Assembly (NCBI RefSeq): GCF_965638725.1
Contig: NC_134949.1
Span: 117,111,378 to 117,175,377 of the forward strand
Direction of reading: 5' to 3'
Length of the DNA stretch: 64,000 nucleotides
Origin: Aptenodytes patagonicus
Lineage: Eukaryota > Chordata > Aves > Sphenisciformes > Spheniscidae
The notes under the pieces were generated by a model that made no database searches, had not been told where the DNA came from, and saw only the letters and a list, made by a program, of their open reading frames with translations. The position numbers were made by a program, and so were the translations under genes. Of this stretch, positions 13,070 through 25,490 are shown one piece after another; position 1 is the stretch's first letter; every line of letters begins with the position of its first letter.

Positions 13070-13654
13070 TGTCCTGGTTTCAGTTGAGATGATAGAGTGA
13101 TTTTTTTGTCCCAGTAGCTGGTACAGTGCTGTGTTTTGGATTTAGCATGAGAATAATGTTGATAACACACCAATGTTTTAGTTGTTGCTAAGTAGTGCTT
13201 ACACTACTCAAGGACTTTTCAGCTTCCCATGCTCTACCGACTGAGAAGGCTGGAGGTGCACAAGAAGCCGGGAGGGGGCACAGCCAGGACAGTTGACTCA
13301 AACTGGCCATAGGGACATTCCATACCATTTGACGTCATGCTCAGTATATAAGCTGGGGGGAGTTGGCCGGGGCAGCGACTGCTGCTCGGGGACTGGCTGG
13401 GCATTGGTCAGCAGGTGGTGAGCAATTGCATTGTGCATCACATGCTTTGTATATTCTTCTATTATTATTGTTGTTGTTTATTATTACTGTATTTATATTA
13501 CTTTATTTTGTTTCAATTATTAAACTGTTCTTATCTCAACCCATGAGTTTTCTCACTTTTACTTTTCTGATTCTCTCCCCCATCCCACCAGGGCTGGGGG
13601 AGTGAGCGAGCCGCTGTGTGGTGCCCAGTTGCTGGCTGAGGTTAAAGCACGACA
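13070..13654 (+). mobile_element. Solo LTR, avian ERVL-like family (copy 1)
   Basis: It begins TGTCCTGGTTTCAG and ends AAAGCACGACA, with TG...CA ends. Flanks are GGACT (13065-13069) and GGTCT (13655-13659), a 5-bp target duplication with one mismatch. Inside are TGACGTCA (13330-13337), TATATAA (13345-13351) and an ATTAAA polyadenylation-type signal near 13518, giving U3-R-U5 order on the + strand. It matches the LTR at 37452-38048 along its whole length. No internal retroviral genes are present, as after LTR-LTR recombination. Confidence 0.93.
13330..13351 (+). promoter_or_regulatory. LTR core promoter: CRE plus TATA box
   Basis: A perfect palindromic cAMP-response element (TGACGTCA) is followed 7 bases later by TATATAAG. 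This is the expected U3 promoter of the solo LTR. The CRE is also intact in the second LTR copy. Confidence 0.7.
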
Positions 13655-13839
13655 GGTCTGAATAGTCAGAAGAGGTCACGGACTGCTTTTTGCTTTGTTC
13701 TGGTTTGATTTACTTTTGGAAATAAATAATATCTTAAGAAAGGGACATATCTGGATCATAGTAAATAGGGGGAGTAAGAACTCCAAAGGGACCCTTCCTG
13801 CTGCTGCACCCCTTTCCTTCCTAGATATGAAACAGAAGT

Positions 13840-14190
13840 TCATCCAGCCTCTTCAAGAAAATCTTCAAAGATACAGAGATTTTACACTCTTTCTGGGCAA
13901 AATGTCAGTGTTTAATCATCTAATCTTTACAAAGATTTTTCTGATGTCTAGCCTAAGTTGTCATTGCTGTAATTTCTTTATTATAAACATGAAGAACCAA
14001 CTATTCCCTTCCTTATGGAAGTAACCTTTGCACATCTGAAAACAGATATAATGTTTCCTCTCCTTTTTTCGCCTGTAGCTAAACAACCCCATTTCAGTCA
14101 TTATTTGTAAATAGTATCTTTACTGGTTTCCTCTGAATTCATTCTAATGAATTCTTGGCCTTTGGAGTCCAAAATCCTACAACATGTTTA
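13840..14190 (-). mobile_element. Old CR1 fragment
   Basis: Antisense CR1 3'-region words are still readable, for example TTCTGATGTCTAGCCTAAGT, CATCTGAAAACAGATATAATG and CTAAACAACCCCATTTCAGTC. The match is much more decayed than the CR1 at 22545, so this belongs to an older CR1 subfamily. Ends are approximate. It begins about 185 bases after the solo LTR. Confidence 0.7.
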
Positions 14191-17100
14191 TCTACTTCAT
14201 GCTCTGAGATGCTACCCATGCAAAATAAAGTAGTATTAATACAAGTTTACACATCTGACAACCTATGCTCTTTTTTATTTTCCCCAGTTTGCCTTCTTCC
14301 AAGCAGCCTGAAATTGTTGATGAGCAGTTGCAACTACAATTCCTTAGCTTCTCTCCTAGAAAGCTAGTAGCTGCCATCTTGCACTCAAGTACCATATTCT
14401 TTCAGCTGAACACTGCAACTTCTTTTTTTTTCATACTTTTATTATTTTTTTCTTTTCTTTACAGACCACTTATTGAGTTTGCTAATATCATCTCAAATTC
14501 TAATCTCAATCCCAAAAAGCTTGCAATCCCTGTGATGGTGTGTGCTCCAACGGCCATCAAAAGAGCTGGTAACTTGATCTCAAGTTCATTCCACCTTGGT
14601 ATGGAAAGCAGCATTCTCTCACAATGCTGCAGAATGCCCTGAAATTGAGGCCACAGATTATATAATATGAAGATGAGGAAATTCATTCTTTGCCTTTGAG
14701 CAGAGCAATTTGCAGCCTGTCTGTCTAGCAGCAGCAGCACTATTCTCAGTCTGACCATTAGCTGATCTATAATAACGTGTGGTTCTGTATGCAGTTCATT
14801 TCCATCAGAAGCAGAACAGGTATGTGTGAAGCATTATGTATTTTTATGTGTGTTAATATATTTATACACATGTACCTATATGTATGTGTTTAACACACAG
14901 ATTTGTCTCCTGCCATGTGTCAGACGCTCCCAATTCTCTTCAGCTCATTAAAACTCCATAGAAGCCTGCAGAAACTCCATAGAAGCCTGCAGCGTACCAT
15001 TTTCCTGGGAGCCAGAATGAAGGTGGCACACGTCTGGGTCTGGCTACCACTCTATTGTTTGGCAAGCAGAGAAATATGAATGTAAGCCATAAATTGGTCT
15101 GCTAACATTTCTACGAAAATAATCTCCGACTGCTTTGAAACAGATTCTGTTTGTAAACAGAACTTGCTACTGTTTGGATGCAGATTACTTCCAGTCCATC
15201 CACTCTCCCCCTTTTTTCCCCATATTGTATTTCATTGGTAAAGAACTCTGAGCATTGAAACTCACAGCCTACTTAAGCGACATTTAAATGCCAGCTTTTC
15301 TGTATGTGCTATATTTTTTTCTTTTATAATACAAACTATGAACACAGAAAGTTCAGTACTGTACCAGATATCTTGGCCTTTAGGTTTATGAAAAAGTCAG
15401 TGAATAATGCATCAAAACAAAACTAAATAATATTATTTCACTTCTTTTAACATACACATTCTATATTCACTAAAATGACCACACTAGCTCCTGAACTATG
15501 AATATAAGTCACATTATAATCATTCTAATGTGTTACTTGCCTTGCCAGGATTAAAGTACTGGCACATTCCCATTCTGAACCAGTTTCAGAATTAAAAGAA
15601 AACTTTCAGGCTTAAATTGAGAACAGTGTCATCATTTGATTTTTTTTTTTTTTTAATCAAAAATCTAACTCTAAAATGCTTCCACTTGAGAAATTATAGG
15701 GTAAAAAAAATATATATACCCTTTTTCTTTAATCGCCTTTGGTACCAAAGTGGTGCTTTCAAGATTTCTGGAAACTAATCTAATATTTTTTTTGTTTGTT
15801 TTTAATATATTGCGATTATTAAAGATAAGGACATGAAAACTGCTTGGAAAATTGTCTCCACCAAGGACATTTTAATCCAGCTGGAGGAGAAATTTGGTGC
15901 TATGCTTAGAGAATGAAACTTGAAGTGTCTTGAAAGAAAGTTGAATCGGATTTCTGTGTTTAATGTTTGTTCTGCCCCCTTGTGGTTATGGAGTCCAGTA
16001 GGGCATAGGTATGATTGTTTATTTTTTAAATATTTGTAACTATTTAAAAAATAAGCCTTATTGTATAGTTCAAGTGATGCACTTTTCCCAGAATCTGTAT
16101 AGACCAACAACACAAGGAAAAAAGTTCTGAAAGATACAAGTCTTCACATATGAACAGTGGAGAGATGAATGGTTTTAATTCAAAGCAGTTTTCCAAAAGG
16201 ATATGTTTTTAGGTTATGAAAGGAAGCTCAGAAACTTTAAATATAAGCAATAATTTATTCAGAAAGTAATACTAATGGAAAAAAGATAGAAATAAAGAAT
16301 AATTTCAACTTTAAGCACAGCTTTTCCACTGTGGTTTTACTGATACAACTCAGTAGCAGGGTTGCATTTCTTTCCCACAAGAAAAAAGCAATTACCTTTG
16401 CAGTTTAATTCACCCAAAGCCAAAATTCATAATATAATTCTGTTTGTAAGAGTGCACCTCTATATGCCAAATTTTCATTTATATACATATATTCTGGAAA
16501 TATTTCACTTAATTTTGGAAAGGTCCTAGATTTAGTTTGTCAATGATTAATTCTTAGACAGCAGATCAGATTTTTAAATCAAGAGATAATGTAGTAGACA
16601 AAGTCAGTGACTCTCCAGTCAGTGATGACTTATTGTCATTTAAAGATTAAGAATTAGCTGTAGAAATTTTCTTAGCCTTTTCCTGTTTCTGCTAAACAGA
16701 GAAGATAAGGTAATATTACTACTTAATTTGCCTTCAAACATTCACTAGAAAATATATTAAATACTTTATTTTTATACGGTAATAATTTTTCATTTCCAGT
16801 TTACAGAATCAATCATTAAATGGTATTCTTTAAACTTTTATTTGAAGTAATAAAGTAAATTTTTTTATTAGTCCTCACTATTTCCAAAAACTCTGCCCCG
16901 CTGCCTCCAAAATTCACATTTTGTTTCAATACAGCTTTAAAAGAACTAAGTTTTTATCTCTTTTTGGTTTTGTTTTCCTTTTTTTGTTTGTTTTTAATGG
17001 GGTTGTAAATTCTAGTAAACTATACAAAAAGGATTTCAGTACATACAGAAAGTTAAACCAATTGTTTCTCATCCTTACACACACATCCACAGGGCATATA

Positions 17101-20100
17101 ATATTAAACTATGTATAAGCAAATTTTTTGTATGAGACAAAAATCTCTGTAAAATTTTTAATCCAAATCAAGTCCTGATTTGTTCAACCACAAAAGGGAC
17201 TGTAGGAATTGAACTATACAAAAGCATTGGATGGATAGGTATCAAACCATAGTCTGTTACCTGACTAAGCTCAAACACCATCACAGAGTCTGTGTAAGCC
17301 ATTATGTTTCCAGCTTAACTGCCAGGACAAATGTGGCCTCTAGGATCAAACTCTTTGTCTCTGGTGTCCCCTTCAACCCAAGTTATGAACCTATTGGCTT
17401 AATACAGTCACAGCTGTCTGCAGGAAAAAAGTTTCAAAGATAATCAAATGTGTAAAAAATAGGCAGCCTGACCAAAGGAGAGGTTTATTTTGGTGTCATA
17501 ATTATTAGAAAAGTTACAACATGTTCTAGCGTATCATCAGACTGGGGAGTCAAAGTCTTGTTCAGTATGGCTTAAGAAGCGAGATGCCGAGCTTTAATCA
17601 CAGAATATTCCCGTGACCCTGTATAGAGAATAGACCTCTTCAAGGTCCTTATTCCAGAAATGATTGCCCATGGTGACTGCACCTATGAAAAGACTGATTT
17701 TCAAAACGTACCACTGTAATGGCCCTTGGGGGCAGCTTATGACACTGCGAGGCACCAAGCCTTTGGGGAGGCTTGGAAATGTGTCTCTGTATCTTCTACT
17801 AATGTTTTTTACTATACTCTCTAATGTTAGTGAACTTTCATAAAGACAGGTAGCAGGCCAGCAGAGTAAACACAACTTGAAGAGTCACAAGTTCACCGTT
17901 AATAGCTTTTATTAGCCCAAATGCTAACAAGGCATTTTGCAGACAATCAAAGGAAGTCTGCTACTAATGGAACTAGCCCTTATATTGGTACCAAAGTACT
18001 CTGTGGGAGATTATACATTGCATGCAGAAACAGCAGAAAATGTTAGTCTATCCCAGTTAAATAGTTAATCATTTAGGAAATGTGAATCTGTTGGAAATTA
18101 GACCTCAACAGTTCTTTATCTCATGGAGACTGTAATTTCACATCCATCATCTGCACCTCAGATAGTTCATGCCTGTTAAAATAGGGTTCCTTGGAATAAC
18201 TCTACAGATGAATCACATCGTTGGGTGACTCGCAAAGAACCTGAAGTAGGGAGGTGAGGGACTTTTGGAAAGAGAAGGGGTCTAGAGAAATTTGTGTAAC
18301 ATGAATGCATTTATAATAAGAACTGCTGCTGAATTTGGCAGGGGGGAGTAATTTATGGGTTATACATGTTACAAGATGGTACTTTTTCATCTTTCCCACA
18401 GAAGGTGAGCTGTGGTTATGAGGTTTCATAGCCACTGCAACTATTGGGCTGCTGTGAGGCTTATGAAGCAGCTGTACATCTTTCTTCTCTTCTTCTCTAA
18501 CTGCTCATCTGCCATCATAGAGTGTAATGGTGCCAGGCTTTTTACAGAGCATGTAGTTATTTGTACAGTTTTGTATTCATCTAATCTAATGCATTTCTAA
18601 TGAACTCTTCACTGTGAAATTGGTGCTTTCTTGAATATGAAAAGAGTAAATCCTTGGAATCCCTGCCTGCTTTTCAGACTGAACTGAGACCATGTGCCAT
18701 TAAACATTTGTAGTCATGAATATTTAAGCATATTTGTTCTTGTATTGATTTTGTACAATGCCTTTGGGTGTTCCCTAGCAGGACTCCCTATGTAAACCTA
18801 AGCAAGTGAGTGACTTATGGGGGGGGCAGGGCTTGAGAAATCCATAAATATGTATTTACATAAGTAAAGGATATAATCAGTGTGTTAACATTTCATTTCC
18901 TTGCTGTGCTTCCATTCTGTGTCAAAATCTTAATGTTAAACAAGTAATAGAGTTTTTCTTTTTTTCATGTTCTTGAACAGTCTGATCTACTCATAAAGAT
19001 ATCTAATGTTCTACACTGCATAAAATACATATTCTTCTAATTATTTTAAATCCTCTTTTCCCAGGCTATCAGTGTTTTTTGCTTTTTTTTTTTCCTTGAA
19101 TCATTCATCTGCTGTTTTTATTGTGCATTAACCTTGTAAGATGTTTTAACAGATGTCTATACAATAGCAAGTACCATAGACTCCCAACTTGCTTGGCTAG
19201 AATGGGGGATTGGGAAGCAGCTTCTTCCACTCTAGTATTGAGATAAAGTTATGTAGTTAGCTCTGTGTTGTGCTTCCCCTTTCATTTGGAATAGATAGCT
19301 TATATTAATCTCTTCATTGTTATATAGAATAACCTGATTACATTCTTATTCTTGAAAAGTTTTGGTAAAACATACAATATTATTTATAGTTGTGAGATCA
19401 CAAGATATTCCAGGGCCTGTATGCTATGTGCATATTGTACGTGAACTAATTTACTGGCATTTTGTTTCCTTTGGTTAACACAGAGCCTCCACTGATGTGC
19501 TGGATGCATTCAGCAAAACATTTTAACAGATGGTAAAATGGAGGGTTACCCTCTGGTGTCACTGTATATGATGAGTGCTTAGCTGCATCTCGGCAACACA
19601 TAACAGATGCTCTAGAAACAGCTGGCAAGAAAGAATTAGCAAAACAAAGAAACATTACAATGCTATATGGCACTTTCTTGATTAGTAGGGGCCATTGGCA
19701 TGCAGTATTCAGATGATGATATGTATTTAAGCACATCATTCCAAAGTCTCTGTCCTCTGCAGCAAAAACTCAGATGGGACTCAAAAGAAGAACAGCTTCA
19801 GCAGCTCCATTGCCTGATAAGAGAAGTGATGGAAATTATTTTTAGAAGGCTGAAATGTCAGTGGTCTTACCAGCTACCATGTACAATGTCTCCCCAAGTA
19901 GCATACCAGAAAATCTCTGAATTCAACTTTCTCTACAAAGGTCTTCTGTGCTGTCTTACATATTGGAAAGATAACAGCTTATTTTTTCTTCTTGGGGGGA
20001 AAGATAGTAGTCTTCACTACTGAAGGAAAATATGGAATATTTTGGAAAACATTTGTTTATTTTTACATCTTGCCTACACTGATATTACTGAGATATTTAT

Positions 20101-21557
20101 CTTTTACATGTTCAAAAGAGAGACCAAGGGAATCAGAGTCAGATTCACATTTTAAATGCTGAGGAGATCTGTTCAACTCTTTTTGCTAGAATAATCTGTT
20201 AAGAAACATCACATGATCTTTCCTACAAGGAGTAGAAAATGATTCAGTGCAAGTTACATGAGTTTGAACAGTAATAAGCTAAGACTATCTTCATTTCCAA
20301 ATACTTTCAGACCTTCCTTATCCTTGAAATCTAGCTGTTTCCTAACTGAAGTTTTAACAAGCAGAATTTGATATTACAGTACCTTCTATTGAAGAAGTGT
20401 CACTTTTACTGAATTTCCTGGGCCTAGTGCTGTATTTATGTCTAACACTTGATGATGCAACTGTAGAAAAGCTCAAATTTTCTTAGCCAGCCGTAAGAAC
20501 CATTTGAAATCAGTAGTTTCTGAGCTATATTTGGAATGAGCTATCCCCACTTCACACTATCCACATTATACTGCCACTAGAAGTTTAAGCAAGAGTCACC
20601 ATTTATGACTTACACCCACGAACTCTCTTTAGACTCAGATATGACCTCTGAACATCCAGTTCAACTCCTATTGAATTGCGATGAACCAAAAGTATGAGGC
20701 TGCCTAGTGCACAGCAGCTAAAGCATCTGATGACTATTTTAATCCTATCTGCAGCTAAGATAAAAACGGTCCTTACCTCCTTAGATACACATCATCTCTA
20801 CCACTTACTTCATGAAATTTCATTACAGAATTTGCATAATTCCTCTCCTATTTCTTTTTGTTTCTTATTTGTTTCTCTCATGATAGTGCACTGTCATTCA
20901 GATCACAAATTTATTATCAATTAAAATAGAGCAACTATTTTTATTTTGAACTTTCAATGTTTTAACTGTAAATAAAACTCCCCAGAAAAGCTGGGAAGAG
21001 TGTTTCTAAGGGACTATATGCAGCACTAAATCTAATGGGTATAGGTTGTCATCCGCTGATATTAGTGAATGCACTTAACTTGGTACCCACAAACTGACAC
21101 AGTGTATTATTATTTGCAAAGTCAGGGCCTTACATTTGAAAGGCTCCTGCAGATGTAGGATTGTGAAACTCTATTCATTAGTTTCCTGAGAGCCTGAAAC
21201 ATGTTCACTTTTTATAATGTATTTTAAACTCCATTAAAAATAAAGTGGTGTGAGCAACAGTCTAGGAAGTACTCCTGCTTTGGCAGGGAGACTAGCGAAA
21301 TAATCTAATAGGCTTTCTTCATCAGTAATTTCTGTGATTCAGTTAACTGTGATAATGTGGCTAATTATATAATTTTAAACTGATTAAACCCATAAACATT
21401 CCCTTCTCAAAGAGCTTATGTGCTTATGTACTCTCTGACAAATTAAACAGTTTACTGATAATAGAAAATGAACCAACTACTTAAGTAAAATCTATTCTCA
21501 TATGTTTCGTTCAACCATTTCATCAGTAGTTCTTGAAATCAGTCAGAAATTTACATT
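14191..21557. other. Intergenic, no gene seen
   Basis: AT-rich desert. A 107-codon + strand frame (19700-20023) and a 97-codon minus-strand frame (19446-19739) lie side by side, but neither shows a known motif or clear splice context. Confidence 0.65.
14951..14992. repeat. 21-bp tandem duplication
   Basis: Two exact head-to-tail copies of a 21-base unit starting AAACTCCATAGAAGC (14951-14971 and 14972-14992). This is a recent local duplication with no coding context. Confidence 0.95.
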
Positions 21558-21588
21558 TCCGACCTAAATGATTCTATGAATCTATGAA
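21558..21588 (+). mobile_element. Short CR1 tail
   Basis: The sequence TTTCCGACCTAAATGATTCT followed by ATGAATCTATGAA matches only the last 30 or so bases of a CR1 3' end, including the octamer tail. It is extremely 5'-truncated. Confidence 0.5.
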
Positions 21589-22544
21589 GATTTCAGGTTT
21601 TCAAAAGAAAGACACTTTTTTTCTGTTTCTGAAATTTGGGAGGGTTTTGCTTGCAGGAGAGGTATTGATGCCATAAAGAAAAAAAAAATACATTTTGGGT
21701 TAGATATAGGCACAGTATCTCAAAATCTAACATAGTATGTCATAATCTACAGAACTGAGCAGATTATTTCCCTTAGCATAAATCAAATACATCAGCATAC
21801 AAAGACTAAAAGGTTTAATAGTTACAACTGGATAGAAAGCAAAGTTCCTTCCTAGAGAATGAATTGTAAATTAACAGCATCTGAGATGGATTTAGATGGC
21901 CTTTATCATTCACAAAACTCCTATCTTCAGCCTCTTAGGAAGAAATGTCTGCAGTCACATCTTGTTGGCTGACTGTTACCAAGCCCATATCTTTCTCATT
22001 GTTGAAAGAAACAGACAATAAAGGAAGTGCTTTAAGAAGTCGATACCATTTTCTTTACAATCTACACTACTTTCAAGACAGCTCTAATTTAGATTAAAGT
22101 GTGGTGAGAGTTGAAATCCAGATGGTTTGTAGGAAGGTCAGTTTCCCAAAGCTGACTCCGTTTTGGAATTAGTTATAACTAAAGTTTTGGTTTGGTTGCT
22201 TATTTGTTGTTTGTCTCACATTTATATTTATATTGATTAAAGGTGATTTTATCTTTTTAGTACTATCCATTGAAAAAAGGATACTTTTTGTGTCAATATT
22301 ATTTTAAGTATTTCTAAGTTCTTTAAATTTAAGTAATCCATAAGATTTGTGCTCAAAAGTTAATTTATTATTTTATTTCACAAGATAATTTTAAGCAAAT
22401 TTATGTTCATTATAACTTTGTGTTACTCTAACGTACTTCTTGATAATGAATATCACACATCTAATGATTTGAAAGCTTCAAAAGCTTTCACAGAATATTT
22501 TTAAAGTGAATTTACAATGATTGTCAGTATTGAACATTTTAAAG
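21589..22544. other. Intergenic, nothing recognised
   Basis: AT-rich sequence between two CR1 pieces; no open frame or repeat of note. Confidence 0.75.
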
Positions 22545-22960
22545 ACAGAATCACAGAATGGTTGAGGCAGGAAGGCATCGCCTAGTCCAACCCCATGCTC
22601 AGAACAGGGTCAGCTAGAGCAGTCCGGTCAGTTTGTGAATACCTACAAGGATGGAGTGTCAAGAACAAGGATGAAGAGTCAAGACGTATTCTGGGCAACC
22701 TGCTACAGTGTTCGGCCACCCTCACAATAAAAGGTTTTTCCTAATTTTAAATGGAATTTCCTCTATTTTAACTTGTGCCCGCTGCCTTTTGTCCTCTCAC
22801 TGGGCACCACTGAAAACAGTCTGGTGGTACATGCACTACACTTGGGTCCTTTTGAGCCTTCTCTGGTCCAGGATGAACAGTTCCAGCTTTCCTAGCCTCT
22901 TCTCATATGACAGATGCTCCAAGCTCTTAATCATCTTCGTGTCACTTCACTGGACTTGCT

Positions 22961-23735
22961 TCAGTATATCTCTGTCTCTCTTTCACTGGGGATCCTGGGA
23001 CTGGACAGAGCACTCCAGATGTGTCTCACCAGGACTGGGCAGAAGGGAAAGATCTTCCTTAACTTGCTGGCAATGCTCTGCCTGATGCAGCCCAGGAAGC
23101 TGTTGGCTCTCTTTGCTGCACAGGAGCATTGCTGGATCATGGTCCACTTGGTGCTGACCAGGATACCCTGTGTTTTCTCTGCAAAGCTGCTTTCCAGCCA
23201 GTGGGCTCCCAGCCTGTGCTGGTGCATTGGGTTGTTCCTCCCAAGGTGCAGGACTTTGCACTTCCCTTTGTTGAACATCATAAGGTTCCCGTCAGACCAT
23301 TTCTTCAGCCTGTCAAGGTCCCTCTGAATGGTAGCACAACCCTCTGGTGTATCAGCCATTCCTCCCAGTTTGAAAACTTGCTGAGGATGCACTCTGTCCC
23401 ATCACCCAGGTCATTAATGAAGATGTTAAACAGTATTGGCCCCAGTATTAATCCTTGGGGTACATCACTAGGGACCATCTTCCAGCTTGACTTTATGCAG
23501 CTCATCACAGCCAGTTCTCAATCCACCTTGCTGTCTACTTCTCTAGCCTATACTTCATCAGCTTGTCTATGAGGATATTATGGAAGACAGTGTCAAAAGC
23601 CTTACTGAGGTGAAGATAAATAACATTCACTTCTCTCTCCTCTTCCACCAAACCAGTCACCTCATCATAGAAACCTATCAGGTTTGTCATGCATGATTTT
23701 CCCTTCATAAATCCATGCTGACTACTCCCAGTCAC
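22961..23735 (-). pseudogene. CR1 reverse transcriptase remnant
   Basis: In order on the minus strand: SSQHGFMKGKSC, then the motif-A region YLHLSKAFDTV, then [19 protein letters not shown], then [12 protein letters not shown] and a thumb-like tail containing KCKVLHLGRNNPMHQ. These are standard CR1 RT landmarks. The motif-A catalytic Asp position is His (codon at 23610-23612). The segment that should hold the catalytic Asp-Asp pair (motif C) is missing: SKF joins almost directly to KLGG around 23370-23380, with a frame change. The frames 23535-23735, 23305-23508 and 22961-23392 are separate pieces of this one protein. Confidence 0.92.
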
Positions 23736-24248
23736 CTTCTTGTCCTTTGTGTGTTTGGAAATGGTTACCAGGATTATTTACTCCATCACCTTCCCGGGGA
23801 CTGAGGTGAGGCTGACTAGCCTGCATTTCCCCGGCCCTGCCCTTCTTGAAGATAGAGGTGATATTTGCTTTCTTCCAGTCTTTAGCAACTTCCCCAGATT
23901 ACCACAATCTTTCACAGATAATTAAGAGTGGCCTCACAGTGTCATTGACCAGTTCCCTCAGCACTTGCGAGTGCATCCCAATAGGTCTGAGAGACTTGGG
24001 TATGTTCAGTCGGTTTAAGTGTTCCTTAACTCGATCCTCTTCCACAGACAGTAAGTCTTCCTTGCTCCAGACTTTCCCATGAGTCTCAGGGCCTGGGATT
24101 CATGAAGAAAGTATTGAGTATCTCAGCCTTCTCCACATCTTTGTCACCAGGAGCCTGCCCCATTCAGCAGTGGGCCCACATTGTCCCTAGTTTACCTTTT
24201 CCTGCCGATGTACCAAGTCCTTCTAGTTTCTCTTTATTTCTTGATTAC

Positions 24249-24583
24249 CTATGTCAGGAAGTTCAAGGCATCACTGTACTCCAGAAACCCATGCAAGGTA
24301 TCAATACACTTCAGAAACCTCCTGGACTGCTCATGTTCTGCTGTGTTGCCCATCCAGCAAATATCAGGGTAGTTCGAAATCCCCATGAGGACCAGGGCCT
24401 GTGAATGTGAAGTTTCTTCCAGTTGTCTGAAGAAGGCCTCAGCTGCTTCTTCCTGATCAGGTAGTCTGTAGCAGACACCCACCACATTGTCACCCACATT
24501 GGTCTGCCCTCTAAGCCTGAACTATCAGCTGGCTCATCACCCCTCCCAAGGCAGAGCTCAATGCATCCCTGCTGCTCTCTCAC
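24249..24583 (-). pseudogene. CR1 APE-type endonuclease remnant
   Basis: The minus-strand frame contains GVCYRLPDQEEAAEAFFRQL and ALVLMGISNYPDICW, matching the C-terminal part of the CR1 AP-endonuclease-like domain that nicks target DNA. The usual Gly-Asp-Phe-Asn motif reads GISN here because a small insertion or deletion shifts the frame. It is followed by SRRFLKCID. It lies between the ORF1 piece (higher coordinates) and the RT piece (lower), as expected for a minus-strand CR1. Confidence 0.9.
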
Positions 24584-25154
24584 ATAAAAGGCAACTTTCC
24601 CTCCTCACCTCCCTGGCCCGTCCTTCTTAAAGAGCCTATATCCATCCATGACAGCACTCCAGTTGTGTCAGCTATCCCACCACATCGCAGCCATGCCAAT
24701 GAGATGGTAGCCTTGCAGCTGCATATGCACCTCTAATTCCTTCTGTTTGTTCCCCATGCTCCATCCATGAGTGTACAGGCACTTCAGAGAGGCACCCGTT
24801 TCTCAGAAAAGGCATGATATCTTCCCCCATCATGCTGTCCCCTCAGCACTTATTTATGTGCATATGCTTGAATTGGGTCCCTTTCAGCCCAAATTTGTTG
24901 TTTTCAAAGCCTCTCTTTTCCACATCATCTTGTTCCTTGCACTTGTCAGCCAGGTCTACCACTTCCACACTTGAATGTGGGTGCTCATCTCCCACCCTCA
25001 CCATTTCTAGCTTAAAGCTCTCCTGAGCAGGTTGGCCAGCCTGTTGGTAAAGATGCTTTTGCCCTACTCGGTCAGGTGGATCCCATCTCTCTCTCAGTCC
25101 ACCATCCCCAGAGAGGGTTCCATGGTCATAAAAGAGGAAACCCCGTCATCAAAA

Positions 25155-25490
25155 CTATCTGCACACCCAGGCATTGACCTGCAAGATCTGTTTGCTCCTC
25201 TTCAAGCCCCTCTGCCTCACCGGCAGGATCAAAGAGACACCATCTGCCCTACACCCTCTCCCCCAGAGCTGTGCAGTTATGCTTGAGATAATCCAGGTCT
25301 CCCCTGGCCGTACTGCTAGTGCCCATATGGGAGAGCAGTGGGAGTAACTGGACGAGGGCTGTATGAGCCTCGGCAGCCTCTCCATGACATCCCTGCTCCA
25401 AGACCCTGGCAGGTAGCAAACCCTCCTGGAGAGCAGGCTAGGCTGGCAGCTGGGGGCCTCTGTCCCCTGCAGAAGGGAGTCTCCTACCAC
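25155..25490 (-). pseudogene. CR1 ORF1 remnant with esterase-like start
   Basis: The minus-strand frame begins MVGDSLLQGTEAPSC and continues SRDVMERLPRLIQPSSS. A GDSL-like serine motif at the start of an esterase-like domain is a known feature of ORF1 in CR1-like LINEs. The sequence then drifts out of frame, so the domain is not intact. GC-rich, frame-shifted ORF1 sequence continues to about 26110. Confidence 0.72.

Noticed and set aside
13363..13605. 80-codon frame in the LTR
   Set aside because: It lies in LTR U5-side sequence and the TTA-rich stretch; solo LTRs of this type do not encode protein.
22545..23392. Possible functional reverse transcriptase gene
   Set aside because: Frame changes, a missing motif-C segment and a substituted motif-A residue show that it is dead.
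22708..23572. Plus-strand frames of up to 147 codons
   Set aside because: They are the antisense of the CR1 reverse transcriptase.
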